DNA of 64,000 bases. Source: Clostridiales bacterium (GTDB lineage: Bacteria > Bacillota > Clostridia > Peptostreptococcales > Anaerovoracaceae). A program made the translations under genes and the position numbers. The notes below the pieces were generated by a model, which worked only from the letters and a program-made list of their open reading frames with translations, made no database searches and was not told where the DNA came from. The stretch lies in contig WRMW01000004.1 of NCBI GenBank assembly GCA_009776955.1, forward strand, positions 62,001 to 126,000, written 5' to 3'. Below, one piece after another: positions 15,063-23,156 of the stretch (its first letter is position 1; every line of letters starts with the position of its first letter).

Positions 15063-16655
15063 ATGGGAGAAAGAAAAGAATTGTTCAAGACCGGCTCAGG
15101 CATTGAAGTCAAGCCCTGCTATACGGGCGATGACCCTGCCCCGGGCTTGGCGGAAAACCTCGGCACGCCCGGAGGCTACCCCTTTACGCGGGGAATCCAG
15201 CCCACCATGTACCGCGGGCGTTTTTGGACTATGCGGCAATATGCGGGGTTCGCAACGGCCGAAGAGTCAAACAAGCGGTACAAATATCTTTTGGAGCAAG
15301 GGCAGACCGGCATCTCCATCGCGTTTGACCTCCCGACGCAGATAGGGTATGACAGCGACGATGCGATGTCGCAAGGGGAGGTAGGCAAGGTGGGCGTCGC
15401 AATCGACTCTCTTGCCGACATGGAAGTCTTGTTCGACGGCATTCCGCTTGACCAGGTGAGCGTTTCGATGACGATAAACGCTCCTGCGGCCATATTGCTT
15501 GCGTTCTACATAGTGGTGGCCGAGAAGCAGGGCGTCCCGCCGGAAAAACTCAACGGGACCATCCAGAACGACATACTTAAAGAATACTCGGCGAGGGGTA
15601 CATATATATTCCCGCCGGCGCCGTCCATGCGCCTTATCACGGACATCTTCGCATATTGTGCGAAGAACGTCCCGCTCTGGAACACCATTTCAATCTCCGG
15701 CTACCATATCCGCGAGGCGGGTTCCACAGCGGTACAGGAGGTCGCGTTCACGCTAGCGGACGGCATAGCCTATGTAGAGGCGGCGCTGAAAGCGGGCATG
15801 GACATAGACACCTTTGCGGGCCGTCTTTCGTTTTTCTTCAACGCCCAGAACAATCTGTTCGAGGAAGCCGCAAAATACCGCGCAGCCCGCAGGATATGGG
15901 CAAAGATTATGAAGGACCGGTTCGGGGCGAAGGACGAGCGCTCCATGAAGCTGCGTTTCCATACACAGACGGCCGGCGCCTCCCTGACCGCACAGCAACC
16001 GCAATGCAATATCCCGCGCGTGACGCTTCAGGCTCTCGCTGCCGTCCTTGGCGGCACGCAGTCATTGCACACAAACAGCTATGATGAAGCCTTGGCGCTT
16101 CCCTCTGAGGACTCCGCGAGGCTCGCGCTCCGTACGCAGCAGATCATCGCCAACGAAAGCGGCGTGACCGACACGGTGGACCCGCTTGCAGGCAGCTACT
16201 TTGTCGAGTCCTTGACGGACGAGATCGAGAAGGCCGTGCTTGCATACATCGAAAAAATAGACTCGCTTGGCGGTGCGCCCGCAGCGATAGAGCAGGGCTA
16301 TATCCAGCGCGAAATCGCAGACAGCGCCTACGCTTGGCAAAAGGCGGTGGAAGCAGGGGAAGAGATCGTCGTCGGCCTCAACAAGTTCCAGATGGAAGAA
16401 GAACCCGTAAAAGGGCTTTTGCGCGTAGACCCGGCCGTAGCGGACAGGCAGGTGGAAAAACTGCGCAAGCTCAGACAGGGTCGCGACAATGCAGCCGTGG
16501 ACGCCGCGCTCGAAAAATTGCGCGAAGCCGCAGAGAAAGACGACAACCTGATGCCGTTCATCATCGACTGCGCGCGCCTGTACTGCACCGAGGGTGAAAT
16601 CGCAGGGACGCTTCGCAAGGTGTTCGGCGAGTACCATCCGGTTGAAATTTTGTAG
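15063..16655 (+). CDS. mcmA1: Methylmalonyl-CoA mutase, catalytic (large) subunit
   Basis: This 530-residue TIM-barrel domain of a B12-dependent acyl-CoA mutase is without its own cobalamin domain, which the next gene encodes. Residues that set substrate specificity point to methylmalonyl-CoA. The Tyr equivalent to Y89 of the Propionibacterium enzyme is Y60 in TMRQYAGF, and the Arg equivalent to R207 is R178 in [15 protein letters not shown]. Isobutyryl-CoA mutases have Phe and Gln there. SGYH carries the conserved His. The reaction interconverts (R)-methylmalonyl-CoA and succinyl-CoA. The ribosome site CAGGAG precedes the ATG. Confidence 0.94.
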   Translation: MGERKELFKTGSGIEVKPCYTGDDPAPGLAENLGTPGGYPFTRGIQPTMYRGRFWTMRQYAGFATAEESNKRYKYLLEQGQTGISIAFDLPTQIGYDSDDAMSQGEVGKVGVAIDSLADMEVLFDGIPLDQVSVSMTINAPAAILLAFYIVVAEKQGVPPEKLNGTIQNDILKEYSARGTYIFPPAPSMRLITDIFAYCAKNVPLWNTISISGYHIREAGSTAVQEVAFTLADGIAYVEAALKAGMDIDTFAGRLSFFFNAQNNLFEEAAKYRAARRIWAKIMKDRFGAKDERSMKLRFHTQTAGASLTAQQPQCNIPRVTLQALAAVLGGTQSLHTNSYDEALALPSEDSARLALRTQQIIANESGVTDTVDPLAGSYFVESLTDEIEKAVLAYIEKIDSLGGAPAAIEQGYIQREIADSAYAWQKAVEAGEEIVVGLNKFQMEEEPVKGLLRVDPAVADRQVEKLRKLRQGRDNAAVDAALEKLREAAEKDDNLMPFIIDCARLYCTEGEIAGTLRKVFGEYHPVEIL

Positions 16656-16705
16656 CGCGAGACACAATGTGCGAAGCATAAGTAGATAGAAGGGAAATAC
16701 CATAC

Positions 16706-17101
16706 ATGAGCAAAGTCATCAGAATATTGATAGCGAAGCCGGGGCTGGACGGGCACGACAGAGGCGCGAAGGTCGTTTCGCGCGCCCTGAGGGACGAGGG
16801 CTTTGAGGTCATTTATACAGGCCTGCGAAAGACGCCCGAAGAAATCGTCAGGGCGGCGATAGAGGAGGACGTCAGCGCCATAGGCCTCAGCATTTTGTCA
16901 GGCGCGCACAACCACATCTTTCCGCGCGTGATAGAGCTGCTCAAGCAGGAGAACGCGGAGGATATCATCGTGTTTGGAGGCGGCATCATACCGGACGAGG
17001 ACATTCCCGCCTTGAAAGAGGCTGGCGTCAAGGCGATTTTCACTCCTGGTGCGACGACCGCGAGCATCGCCGACTTTATTAGAGAGGCCTGTGGTGCGTG
17101 A
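16706..17101 (+). CDS. mcmA2: Methylmalonyl-CoA mutase, cobalamin-binding (small) subunit
   Basis: This 131-residue B12-binding domain carries the base-off signature DGHDRG, with H17 as lower axial cobalt ligand, then GLSILSGAH and [12 protein letters not shown]. It pairs with the catalytic subunit 50 bases upstream. Split subunits of this kind are common in archaea and Firmicutes. The stop overlaps the GTG start of the next gene (GTGA), implying coupling to the MeaB chaperone. Confidence 0.95.
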   Translation: MSKVIRILIAKPGLDGHDRGAKVVSRALRDEGFEVIYTGLRKTPEEIVRAAIEEDVSAIGLSILSGAHNHIFPRVIELLKQENAEDIIVFGGGIIPDEDIPALKEAGVKAIFTPGATTASIADFIREACGA

Positions 17102-18267
17102 ACTGGGATATTGACAAGCTGGTAGAGGACGCGCTTGCAGGTTCGCGGCGCTCTCTCTCGAAATGCATCTCTTTGGTTGAAAACGGCGGCGCGGACGCGC
17201 ACGCGGTTCGGCTAGTCCTTGACAAGCTAGGGCAAAGAAAAACCGCCAAGAGAATCGGCCTGACCGGCCCGCCCGGTTCGGGAAAAAGCACGCTGGTCAA
17301 CAAGCTTGCGGAGGCTTTTGCGAAGGACGGGAACAGGGTCGGCATTATCGCCGTCGACCCCTCAAGCCCCTATTCCGGCGGGGCTATCCTTGGAGACCGC
17401 GTCAGGATGGATGCGCCGTCCGAGACGACCGACATATTTTTCCGCTCCATGGGCAACAGGGGCGCTGCCGGAGGGTTGTCGGACGCCTGCGCAGGCGCGG
17501 CGGATGTATTGGAGGCATGCGGCTACAACCCCATCTTGATAGAGACGGTGGGGGTAGGGCAGTCGGAAATCGAAATCGTCAGGCATGCGGATGTCGTCAT
17601 CGTTGTGATGGTGCCAGGCCTGGGCGACGAAATACAGTCCATCAAGGCAGGGATACTCGAGATAGGTGACGTCTTTGCCGTAAACAAATGCGACCTGCCC
17701 GGCGCAGATCGTACGGCGCATGAGCTACGGGCGGTCTTGTCGGCGCCTGTCGTAATGGTGAGCGCCATGAACGGCGAAGGGATTGAAGAGCTGGTCAAGA
17801 CGATAAGCCTTCTGTCCCAGACCGCCAGACAGAAAAAATTGCTAAAGGAGAGTGAATTAAAAATGAAGACATTGAAAATCGACCACGTCGGCATTGCGGT
17901 CAACAGCATTGAAGAAAGCCTGGGATTTTACGAGGGCATGCTCGGGATAAAGGCGGAGGGTGTAGAGGAAGTCGCGGAACAGAAGGTGAAGGTGGCTTTT
18001 CTGCCGTGCGGCGACAGCGAGCTTGAACTTCTTGAGTCCACGTCGCCAGACGGGCCGGTGGCGCGCTTTATCGAGAAGAACGGCGAGGGGGTGCAGCATA
18101 TCGCAATCCGCGTCGACGATATAGAAGCCGCGCTCGAAGAGCTGAAGGAGAAGGGCGTTCGGTTGATTGACGAGACGCCGCGGTACGGAGCCGGCGGCGC
18201 GAGCATAGCGTTTGTGCATCCCAAAAGCGCCGGAGGCGTCCTGCTTGAGCTGTGCGAACGCAAATGA
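17098..18267 (+). CDS. meaB: MeaB-type GTPase fused to methylmalonyl-CoA epimerase
   Basis: Residues 1-255 are a MeaB/ArgK G3E GTPase, the chaperone that protects and reloads the mutase. Visible are the P-loop [42 protein letters not shown] and the NKCD base motif. Residues 256-389 are a complete methylmalonyl-CoA epimerase of the vicinal-oxygen-chelate fold, with metal ligands in [16 protein letters not shown] and LLELCE. The domains are in one frame with no stop. The junction M256 is preceded by AGGAGA at a normal distance (ATG at 17863), so a free epimerase could also be made. The GTPase part is shorter than usual at its C-terminus. The start is GTG. Confidence 0.93.
   Translation: MNWDIDKLVEDALAGSRRSLSKCISLVENGGADAHAVRLVLDKLGQRKTAKRIGLTGPPGSGKSTLVNKLAEAFAKDGNRVGIIAVDPSSPYSGGAILGDRVRMDAPSETTDIFFRSMGNRGAAGGLSDACAGAADVLEACGYNPILIETVGVGQSEIEIVRHADVVIVVMVPGLGDEIQSIKAGILEIGDVFAVNKCDLPGADRTAHELRAVLSAPVVMVSAMNGEGIEELVKTISLLSQTARQKKLLKESELKMKTLKIDHVGIAVNSIEESLGFYEGMLGIKAEGVEEVAEQKVKVAFLPCGDSELELLESTSPDGPVARFIEKNGEGVQHIAIRVDDIEAALEELKEKGVRLIDETPRYGAGGASIAFVHPKSAGGVLLELCERK
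17863..18267 (+). CDS. mce: Possible internally initiated methylmalonyl-CoA epimerase
   Basis: An ATG at 17863, with AGGAGA 11 bases upstream, would give a normal 134-residue epimerase identical to the C-terminal domain of the fusion. The region upstream of the ATG is also codons of the fusion linker. Whether it is used is not shown by sequence. It is listed because the ribosome site is as good as those of neighbouring genes. Confidence 0.45.
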   Translation: MKTLKIDHVGIAVNSIEESLGFYEGMLGIKAEGVEEVAEQKVKVAFLPCGDSELELLESTSPDGPVARFIEKNGEGVQHIAIRVDDIEAALEELKEKGVRLIDETPRYGAGGASIAFVHPKSAGGVLLELCERK

Positions 18268-18351
18268 ACATAAGTGAACGCAAATGAACGCAGAAACACA
18301 TCATTTCAATAAGTCATCGCAATTATAAAGAAAGGTCAAGGTGAGAGCCAA

Positions 18352-19716
18352 ATGGAGGCAAAAGAGTTGGTAGGGAACTTAGTGGAGAAGGCGAGAATCG
18401 CCCAAAGGCAGTATGAGTCTTTCACCCAGGAGCAAGTGGACGCCATAGTGAAGGAGATTGGCAAGGTCGTCTTCGACAACGCGGAGAAGCTTGCGAGGAT
18501 GGCGGTGGACGAGACCGGAATGGGCGTCTATGAGGACAAGGTGCTGAAAAACCGCGGCAAGTCCCAAGGCATCTGGAGCGACCTGAACGGCGTAAAATCC
18601 GTCGGCATCATCGAGCGGAACGAAGCGACAGGCATAATGAAAGTCGCCAAGCCCATAGGCGTCGTCGCGGCGGTCACTCCGACCACAAACCCCATCGTCA
18701 CCCCGATGTGCAACGCCATGTTCGCGCTGAAGGGCCGCAATTCAATTATTGTCGCCCCTCACCCTAGATCGAAAAACTGCAGTTCAGAGACCGTCGACCT
18801 TATAAACGAAGCGCTGAAAAAATATAACGCGCCGGAAAACCTGATACAGATTATCAGGGAGCCATCCATCCCCGCGACCACGGAGCTTATGGCTCAGGCC
18901 GACATAGTTGTCGCCACGGGCGGCGCGGCCATGGTGAAATCCGCTTACAGCAGCGGAAAGCCCGCCCTAGGCGTAGGCCCTGGAAACGTGCAGGTCATCA
19001 TCGACAAAGGCGTCGACTACGAGGCCGCCGCCGAAAAGGTGATTGCCGGCAGGAAGTTCGACAACGGCATCATCTGCTCCGGCGAGCAGTCGATAATAGC
19101 GCCAAAGGACGATTACGACGCGGTGATGAAGGCCTTTGAATCCAAAGGCGCCTATATCATAAGTGATGCTGGCGACAAGCAGAAGTTCAGGGATGCCATT
19201 TTCGAGGACGGGCATATAGCGGGCGCCGCCGTCGGCCAGAGCGTGCAGGCCATAGCTGGCTTCGCTGGCGTGGAAGTCCCTGCGGACACGAAGGTCATCG
19301 TCATTGAGGGCGATGGCTATGGCACGGATGAAATCCTTTGCAAGGAGAAGATGTGCCCAGTAATGGTGGCTCTGAAGTATGACACTTTCGATGACGCGCT
19401 GCATATCGCCCAAAGCAATCTGGACGTGGAAGGCAAAGGCCATTCCTGCGCGATCCACTCGGACAATATAGGGAATGTTGAAAAAGCGGGCGTCTATCTT
19501 ACCATCAGCCGCCTGGTCGTCAATCAGCCCTCGTCAACGAGCGCAGGCGGCGCCATCACGAACGGATTCATGGTAACGACCACTCTAGGCTGCGGCTCCT
19601 GGGGCAACAACAGCATTTCAGAGAACCTGAATTTCAGGCACCTTATCAATGTATCCCAGATCGGGCTCAATGTGGAGAACAAAGAGCGCATAGCCAAGTA
19701 CGGGTTTGATAAATAA
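18352..19716 (+). CDS. sucD: CoA-acylating succinate-semialdehyde dehydrogenase
   Basis: This 454-residue aldehyde dehydrogenase of the CoA-acylating group (SucD/EutE/PduP-like) interconverts succinyl-CoA and succinate semialdehyde with NAD(P)H. Visible are AAVTPTTNPIVTPMCN, the GKPALGVGPGNVQ segment and the catalytic cysteine in NGIICSGEQS. Specificity for succinate semialdehyde is inferred from context: methylmalonyl-CoA mutase upstream produces or consumes succinyl-CoA, and the abf operon uses the product. It has its own AAGGTCAAGG-type leader 84 bases after the epimerase. Confidence 0.9.
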   Translation: MEAKELVGNLVEKARIAQRQYESFTQEQVDAIVKEIGKVVFDNAEKLARMAVDETGMGVYEDKVLKNRGKSQGIWSDLNGVKSVGIIERNEATGIMKVAKPIGVVAAVTPTTNPIVTPMCNAMFALKGRNSIIVAPHPRSKNCSSETVDLINEALKKYNAPENLIQIIREPSIPATTELMAQADIVVATGGAAMVKSAYSSGKPALGVGPGNVQVIIDKGVDYEAAAEKVIAGRKFDNGIICSGEQSIIAPKDDYDAVMKAFESKGAYIISDAGDKQKFRDAIFEDGHIAGAAVGQSVQAIAGFAGVEVPADTKVIVIEGDGYGTDEILCKEKMCPVMVALKYDTFDDALHIAQSNLDVEGKGHSCAIHSDNIGNVEKAGVYLTISRLVVNQPSSTSAGGAITNGFMVTTTLGCGSWGNNSISENLNFRHLINVSQIGLNVENKERIAKYGFDK

Positions 19717-19727
19717 GGGAGGACAAT

Positions 19728-20744
19728 ATGAAATTGGAACTTAACGGCAGAAAGCCTGTCATAGCTATAGTCGGGGCGACAGGCCTCGTCGGCAGCACGT
19801 TTCTCAAGGTGCTTGAGGAGAGGGGCTTTCCTTTTGAAAAAGCGCATATGTTCGCATCCGCCAAATCGGCGGGTCAGGCCTTGGCTTTTGCAGGACAGGA
19901 CTATGTGGTAGAGGAGCTGGACGAAGCGGCATTTGACGGCAAGAATATCGACATAGCGCTCTTTAGCGCAGGTGGCGGCACCAGCGCGAAGTTCGCCCCT
20001 ATAGCTGCGGCGGCTGGCACGCTTGTCATCGACAATTCAAGCCAGTGGCGCATGGACCCCGGCGTCCCTCTTGTCGTTCCCGAGGCAAACCCCGAGGATG
20101 CGTTCGATACGCCCAAAGGCATTATCGCAAACCCAAACTGCTCAACCATACAGGCGATGGTGGCGCTCAAGCCCCTGCACGAAAAGTACAGGATACGCCG
20201 CATCGTGTTTTCGACATATCAGGCTGTCGCCGGCTCCGGCGTCAAGGGGTTGCGCGAGCTTGAGGAGGGCATCAAGGGCAACGACCTGCGTGTCGCCTAC
20301 CCGCACCCGATCTTCAACAACTGCCTGCCCCATATCGACTCGTTCCTCGACACCGGCTACACGAAAGAGGAGCAGAAGATGATTGACGAAACGCAAAAGA
20401 TTCTGCATAGCAACGATATCAGGGTGACCGCGACCACCGTGCGCGTTCCCGTGTACGTAGGCCACAGCGAGTCCATAAACGTCGAATTTGAAAAGCCTTT
20501 CGGCAGCATCGACGAGATAAAGGAGCTTTTGGCGAATGCGCCTGGCCTTGTGGTGCAGGACGACACGGCGAACAACGTCTACCCGCTCGCTCGTGAGTGC
20601 GCCGACAGGGATGAGGTCTTTGTAGGCCGCATAAGGCGCGATTTCTCCATCGAGAGCGGCATCAACTTTTGGTGCGTCGCGGACAATGTCCGCAAAGGGG
20701 CGGCTACGAACGCCGTGCAGATCGCAGAGCTGTTTTTGAAGTAA
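19728..20744 (+). CDS. asd: Aspartate-semialdehyde dehydrogenase
   Basis: This NADPH-dependent enzyme of lysine/threonine synthesis shows the N-terminal VGATGLVGSTFL dinucleotide site, catalytic Cys in NPNCSTIQ, the GSGVKG loop and the active-site His in VGHSESINVEF. Length 338 is usual. It lies 11 bases after sucD and 11 bases before dapB, so lysine-pathway genes appear to ride on the fermentation transcript. Confidence 0.96.
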   Translation: MKLELNGRKPVIAIVGATGLVGSTFLKVLEERGFPFEKAHMFASAKSAGQALAFAGQDYVVEELDEAAFDGKNIDIALFSAGGGTSAKFAPIAAAAGTLVIDNSSQWRMDPGVPLVVPEANPEDAFDTPKGIIANPNCSTIQAMVALKPLHEKYRIRRIVFSTYQAVAGSGVKGLRELEEGIKGNDLRVAYPHPIFNNCLPHIDSFLDTGYTKEEQKMIDETQKILHSNDIRVTATTVRVPVYVGHSESINVEFEKPFGSIDEIKELLANAPGLVVQDDTANNVYPLARECADRDEVFVGRIRRDFSIESGINFWCVADNVRKGAATNAVQIAELFLK

Positions 20745-20755
20745 GGAGGCCTAAG

Positions 20756-21532
20756 ATGCCAAAGATAATAATAAGCGGCTTCGGTGGCCGTATGGGCGCC
20801 ACGCTCCGTTCGGTCCTCGAGAGCGAGCCGGGCTTTGGCGATTTTGAAGTAGTTGCGGGCTTTGATTTGGAGGACGGGGTTGTGGACGGCATGCCTGTTT
20901 TCTCCGCGCCGGACAATGCGCCTGAAAAAGCGCCGGCAGCAGACGTGGTCATAGACTTTTCAAACTACGCTTTTGTCGGGGTGCCTCTCAGATATTGCAT
21001 AAACACCAAGACCCCCATAGTCGTCGCGACCACGGCGCTCGGCGCCCCTGAGCTGGGACTTCTGCAGGAGGCGACCAAGGACACGGCGGTCTTCCATAGC
21101 TCAAACATGTCGCTGGGCGTAAACCTTCTTGCAAAGATGTCGCAGGTTGCGGCGCCCGCCATAGAAGACAATTTCAATATCGAAATCATCGAAGCGCATC
21201 ACAATCAAAAAAAGGACGCGCCCTCGGGCACGGCCGTCCTGCTTGCCGACGCAATCAACGAAAAGCTGAAAAACCGCAAGGAATATATCTACGGCCGCCA
21301 CGGCCGCGAGGACAAGCCCAGCCTTTCGGAGATAGGCATCCACGCGATACGCGGCGGCTCCATACCAGGGCAGCATACGGTGATGTTCGCGGGCCCGGAT
21401 GAAGTGATTGAAATCACGCACACGGTCTATAGCCGCAAGGTCTTCGCCGTCGGAGCATTAAAAGCGGCGGCCTTCCTTGCTGGAAAGCCGCCGGGTCTAT
21501 ACACTATGGACATGCTTTTGGGTCAGTCGTAG
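20756..21532 (+). CDS. dapB: 4-hydroxy-tetrahydrodipicolinate reductase
   Basis: DapB reduces the DapA product in diaminopimelate/lysine synthesis. Motifs are SGFGGRMG, SNMSLGVNLLAKM and EAHHNQKKDAPSGTA (catalytic His-His and Lys). The start is the ATG at 20756 after TAAGGAGGCC. An upstream in-frame extension lies inside asd and is not homologous. dapA is not between asd and dapB, as it often is. Confidence 0.96.
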   Translation: MPKIIISGFGGRMGATLRSVLESEPGFGDFEVVAGFDLEDGVVDGMPVFSAPDNAPEKAPAADVVIDFSNYAFVGVPLRYCINTKTPIVVATTALGAPELGLLQEATKDTAVFHSSNMSLGVNLLAKMSQVAAPAIEDNFNIEIIEAHHNQKKDAPSGTAVLLADAINEKLKNRKEYIYGRHGREDKPSLSEIGIHAIRGGSIPGQHTVMFAGPDEVIEITHTVYSRKVFAVGALKAAAFLAGKPPGLYTMDMLLGQS

Positions 21533-21534
21533 GG

Positions 21535-21717
21535 CTATTCGTCGTCCTCAACCACTTTCTGTCCGTCATAATATCCGCATACAGCACATACTCTGTGCGG
21601 AAGCTTTGCGCTCTGGCATTGGGGGCAAACTGAAAGCCCCGGTGCCGTCATGCGCATATTTGGCGCACGTCTTGAGTCGCGCTTTGCCTTTGAAGTTTTG
21701 CGTTTTGGTACAGCCAT
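21535..21717 (-). CDS. rpmF: Ribosomal protein bL32
   Basis: This 60-residue protein starts [18 protein letters not shown] and carries a zinc ribbon, CPQC with CAVC. It reads on the minus strand just downstream of ackA, with AAGGAGGTGTAC as ribosome site. In many Firmicutes a yceD (DUF177) gene sits between, but only 66 bases separate the two genes here. It is convergent with dapB with a 2-base gap. Confidence 0.96.
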   Translation of the reverse strand: MAVPKRKTSKAKRDSRRAPNMRMTAPGLSVCPQCQSAKLPHRVCAVCGYYDGQKVVEDDE

Positions 21718-21783
21718 CGTTTAGTACACCTCCTTGTTTGCAACCGTCACATTATACGAAAGCGCGCCCGCGCTGTCAACAAG

Positions 21784-22980
21784 CTATTTCACCAGCGCGT
21801 ATGTGTCGCGCGCGATCATCAACTCCTCGTTCGTCGGTATCAGCAATATTGAGACTTTGGAATCGTCGCGGCTGATGATGGTCTCCTTGCCGCGTACCTT
21901 GTTCTTTATAAGGTCGAGCTTGATGCCGAGGTTGCCTAGCTCGGAGCAGATGATGTCGCGTACATTGACATCGTTCTCGCCGACGCCGGCTGTGAAGATT
22001 ATTGCATCCACGCCGTTCATTTCGGCGATATAGGCGCCGATAAAGAATCGGACACGGTGCGCGAAAACATTCAACGCAAGCGCAGCCCGCTCATTCCCGT
22101 CCTCTATGGCTTCCGCGATATCACGGAAATCGCTCGAAATGCCGGTAAGCCCGAGCATTCCTGACCTCTTGTTCAGTATCTCAAGCACTTCATCGCCCGT
22201 GATGCCTTCCTTGTCCGCAATAAAAGAGATGATGCCAGGGTCGACATTCCCCGAACGCGTCCCCATGACGAGGCCTGCAAGCGGAGTGAAGCCCATCGAA
22301 GTGTCGATGCACTTGCCGCGCTTGATGGCGGACACGCTGGCGCCGTTGCCGAGGTGGCAGGTGATAAGCTTTAGATCCTCCAGATTGGCGGCCAGCATAA
22401 AGGCCGCCCGCTCCGCTACGTACTTGTGACTGGTGCCGTGGAAGCCGTAGCGGCGGATGCCGTATTTTTCGTAATATTCATATGGGATGGCGTAAGTATA
22501 CGACTCCGGCGGCATGGTCTGGTGGAACGCCGTGTCGAAGACCCCGACCTGCGGCGTGTTCGGCATAAGAGCCTGGCAGGCGGCAATGCCGAGCAGGTTC
22601 GGCGGGTTGTGGAGCGGCGCGAGAGGTATGCATTCCTCGAGCGCGGCTATGACGTCTGCGTCTATCATCACGGAGTGCGCGTACTTTTCACCGGCATGGA
22701 CCACCCTGTGGCCGACCGCGCCGATTTCGTCCATCGATTTGACGACGCCGTAGACCGGGTCCTTAAGGGCTTCCATAACATTCTCTATCGCGTCCTTGTG
22801 GTCGTTCATCGGGGTTTCTTGGATAAACTTCTCCTCAACATTCGTCTTTTCGTGTTTGAGCACCGATCCCTCGATGCCGATTCGTTCGACAAGCCCCTTG
22901 GCAAGCAAGCTCTCGTTCGACATATCGAGAACTTGATATTTGAGTGAAGAGCTGCCGCAATTGATTACCAATACTTTCAT
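21784..22980 (-). CDS. ackA: Acetate kinase
   Basis: AckA makes ATP and acetate from acetyl phosphate. The protein begins [16 protein letters not shown] and shows [13 protein letters not shown], the catalytic Asp in [11 protein letters not shown] and the Arg in [11 protein letters not shown]. Length 398 is standard. The ATG at 22980 is chosen over an upstream in-frame codon because GGAGGTATT precedes it at the right spacing. No pta gene is in the window. Confidence 0.96.
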   Translation of the reverse strand: MKVLVINCGSSSLKYQVLDMSNESLLAKGLVERIGIEGSVLKHEKTNVEEKFIQETPMNDHKDAIENVMEALKDPVYGVVKSMDEIGAVGHRVVHAGEKYAHSVMIDADVIAALEECIPLAPLHNPPNLLGIAACQALMPNTPQVGVFDTAFHQTMPPESYTYAIPYEYYEKYGIRRYGFHGTSHKYVAERAAFMLAANLEDLKLITCHLGNGASVSAIKRGKCIDTSMGFTPLAGLVMGTRSGNVDPGIISFIADKEGITGDEVLEILNKRSGMLGLTGISSDFRDIAEAIEDGNERAALALNVFAHRVRFFIGAYIAEMNGVDAIIFTAGVGENDVNVRDIICSELGNLGIKLDLIKNKVRGKETIISRDDSKVSILLIPTNEELMIARDTYALVK

Positions 22981-23156
22981 TTTATGCCAATACCTCCTAT
23001 TAAGCCGCAAACCAGCGTATTTTCGTCCTCAGCAAGTATACACCATTTGGGGGTTTCGTGTCACAGAAATGTATTATATATTGCGACTTTGCGCCAAATG
23101 TTTTGTATTATAATAAATGATGTATGAGTGGCTATACTCGAATTGGAGATAAAAAA

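Noticed and set aside
15063-16655. Isobutyryl-CoA or ethylmalonyl-CoA mutase instead of methylmalonyl-CoA mutase
   Set aside because: The two residues that mark methylmalonyl-CoA mutase (Tyr in RQYAGF and Arg ten residues after the Gln of TIQND) are both present at the right spacing. Isobutyryl-CoA mutases have Phe and Gln there.
18256-18289. Two direct copies of GAACGCAAATGAAC after the epimerase stop as regulatory iterons
   Set aside because: There are only two copies, the first overlapping the end of a gene. A simple local duplication is enough to explain them.
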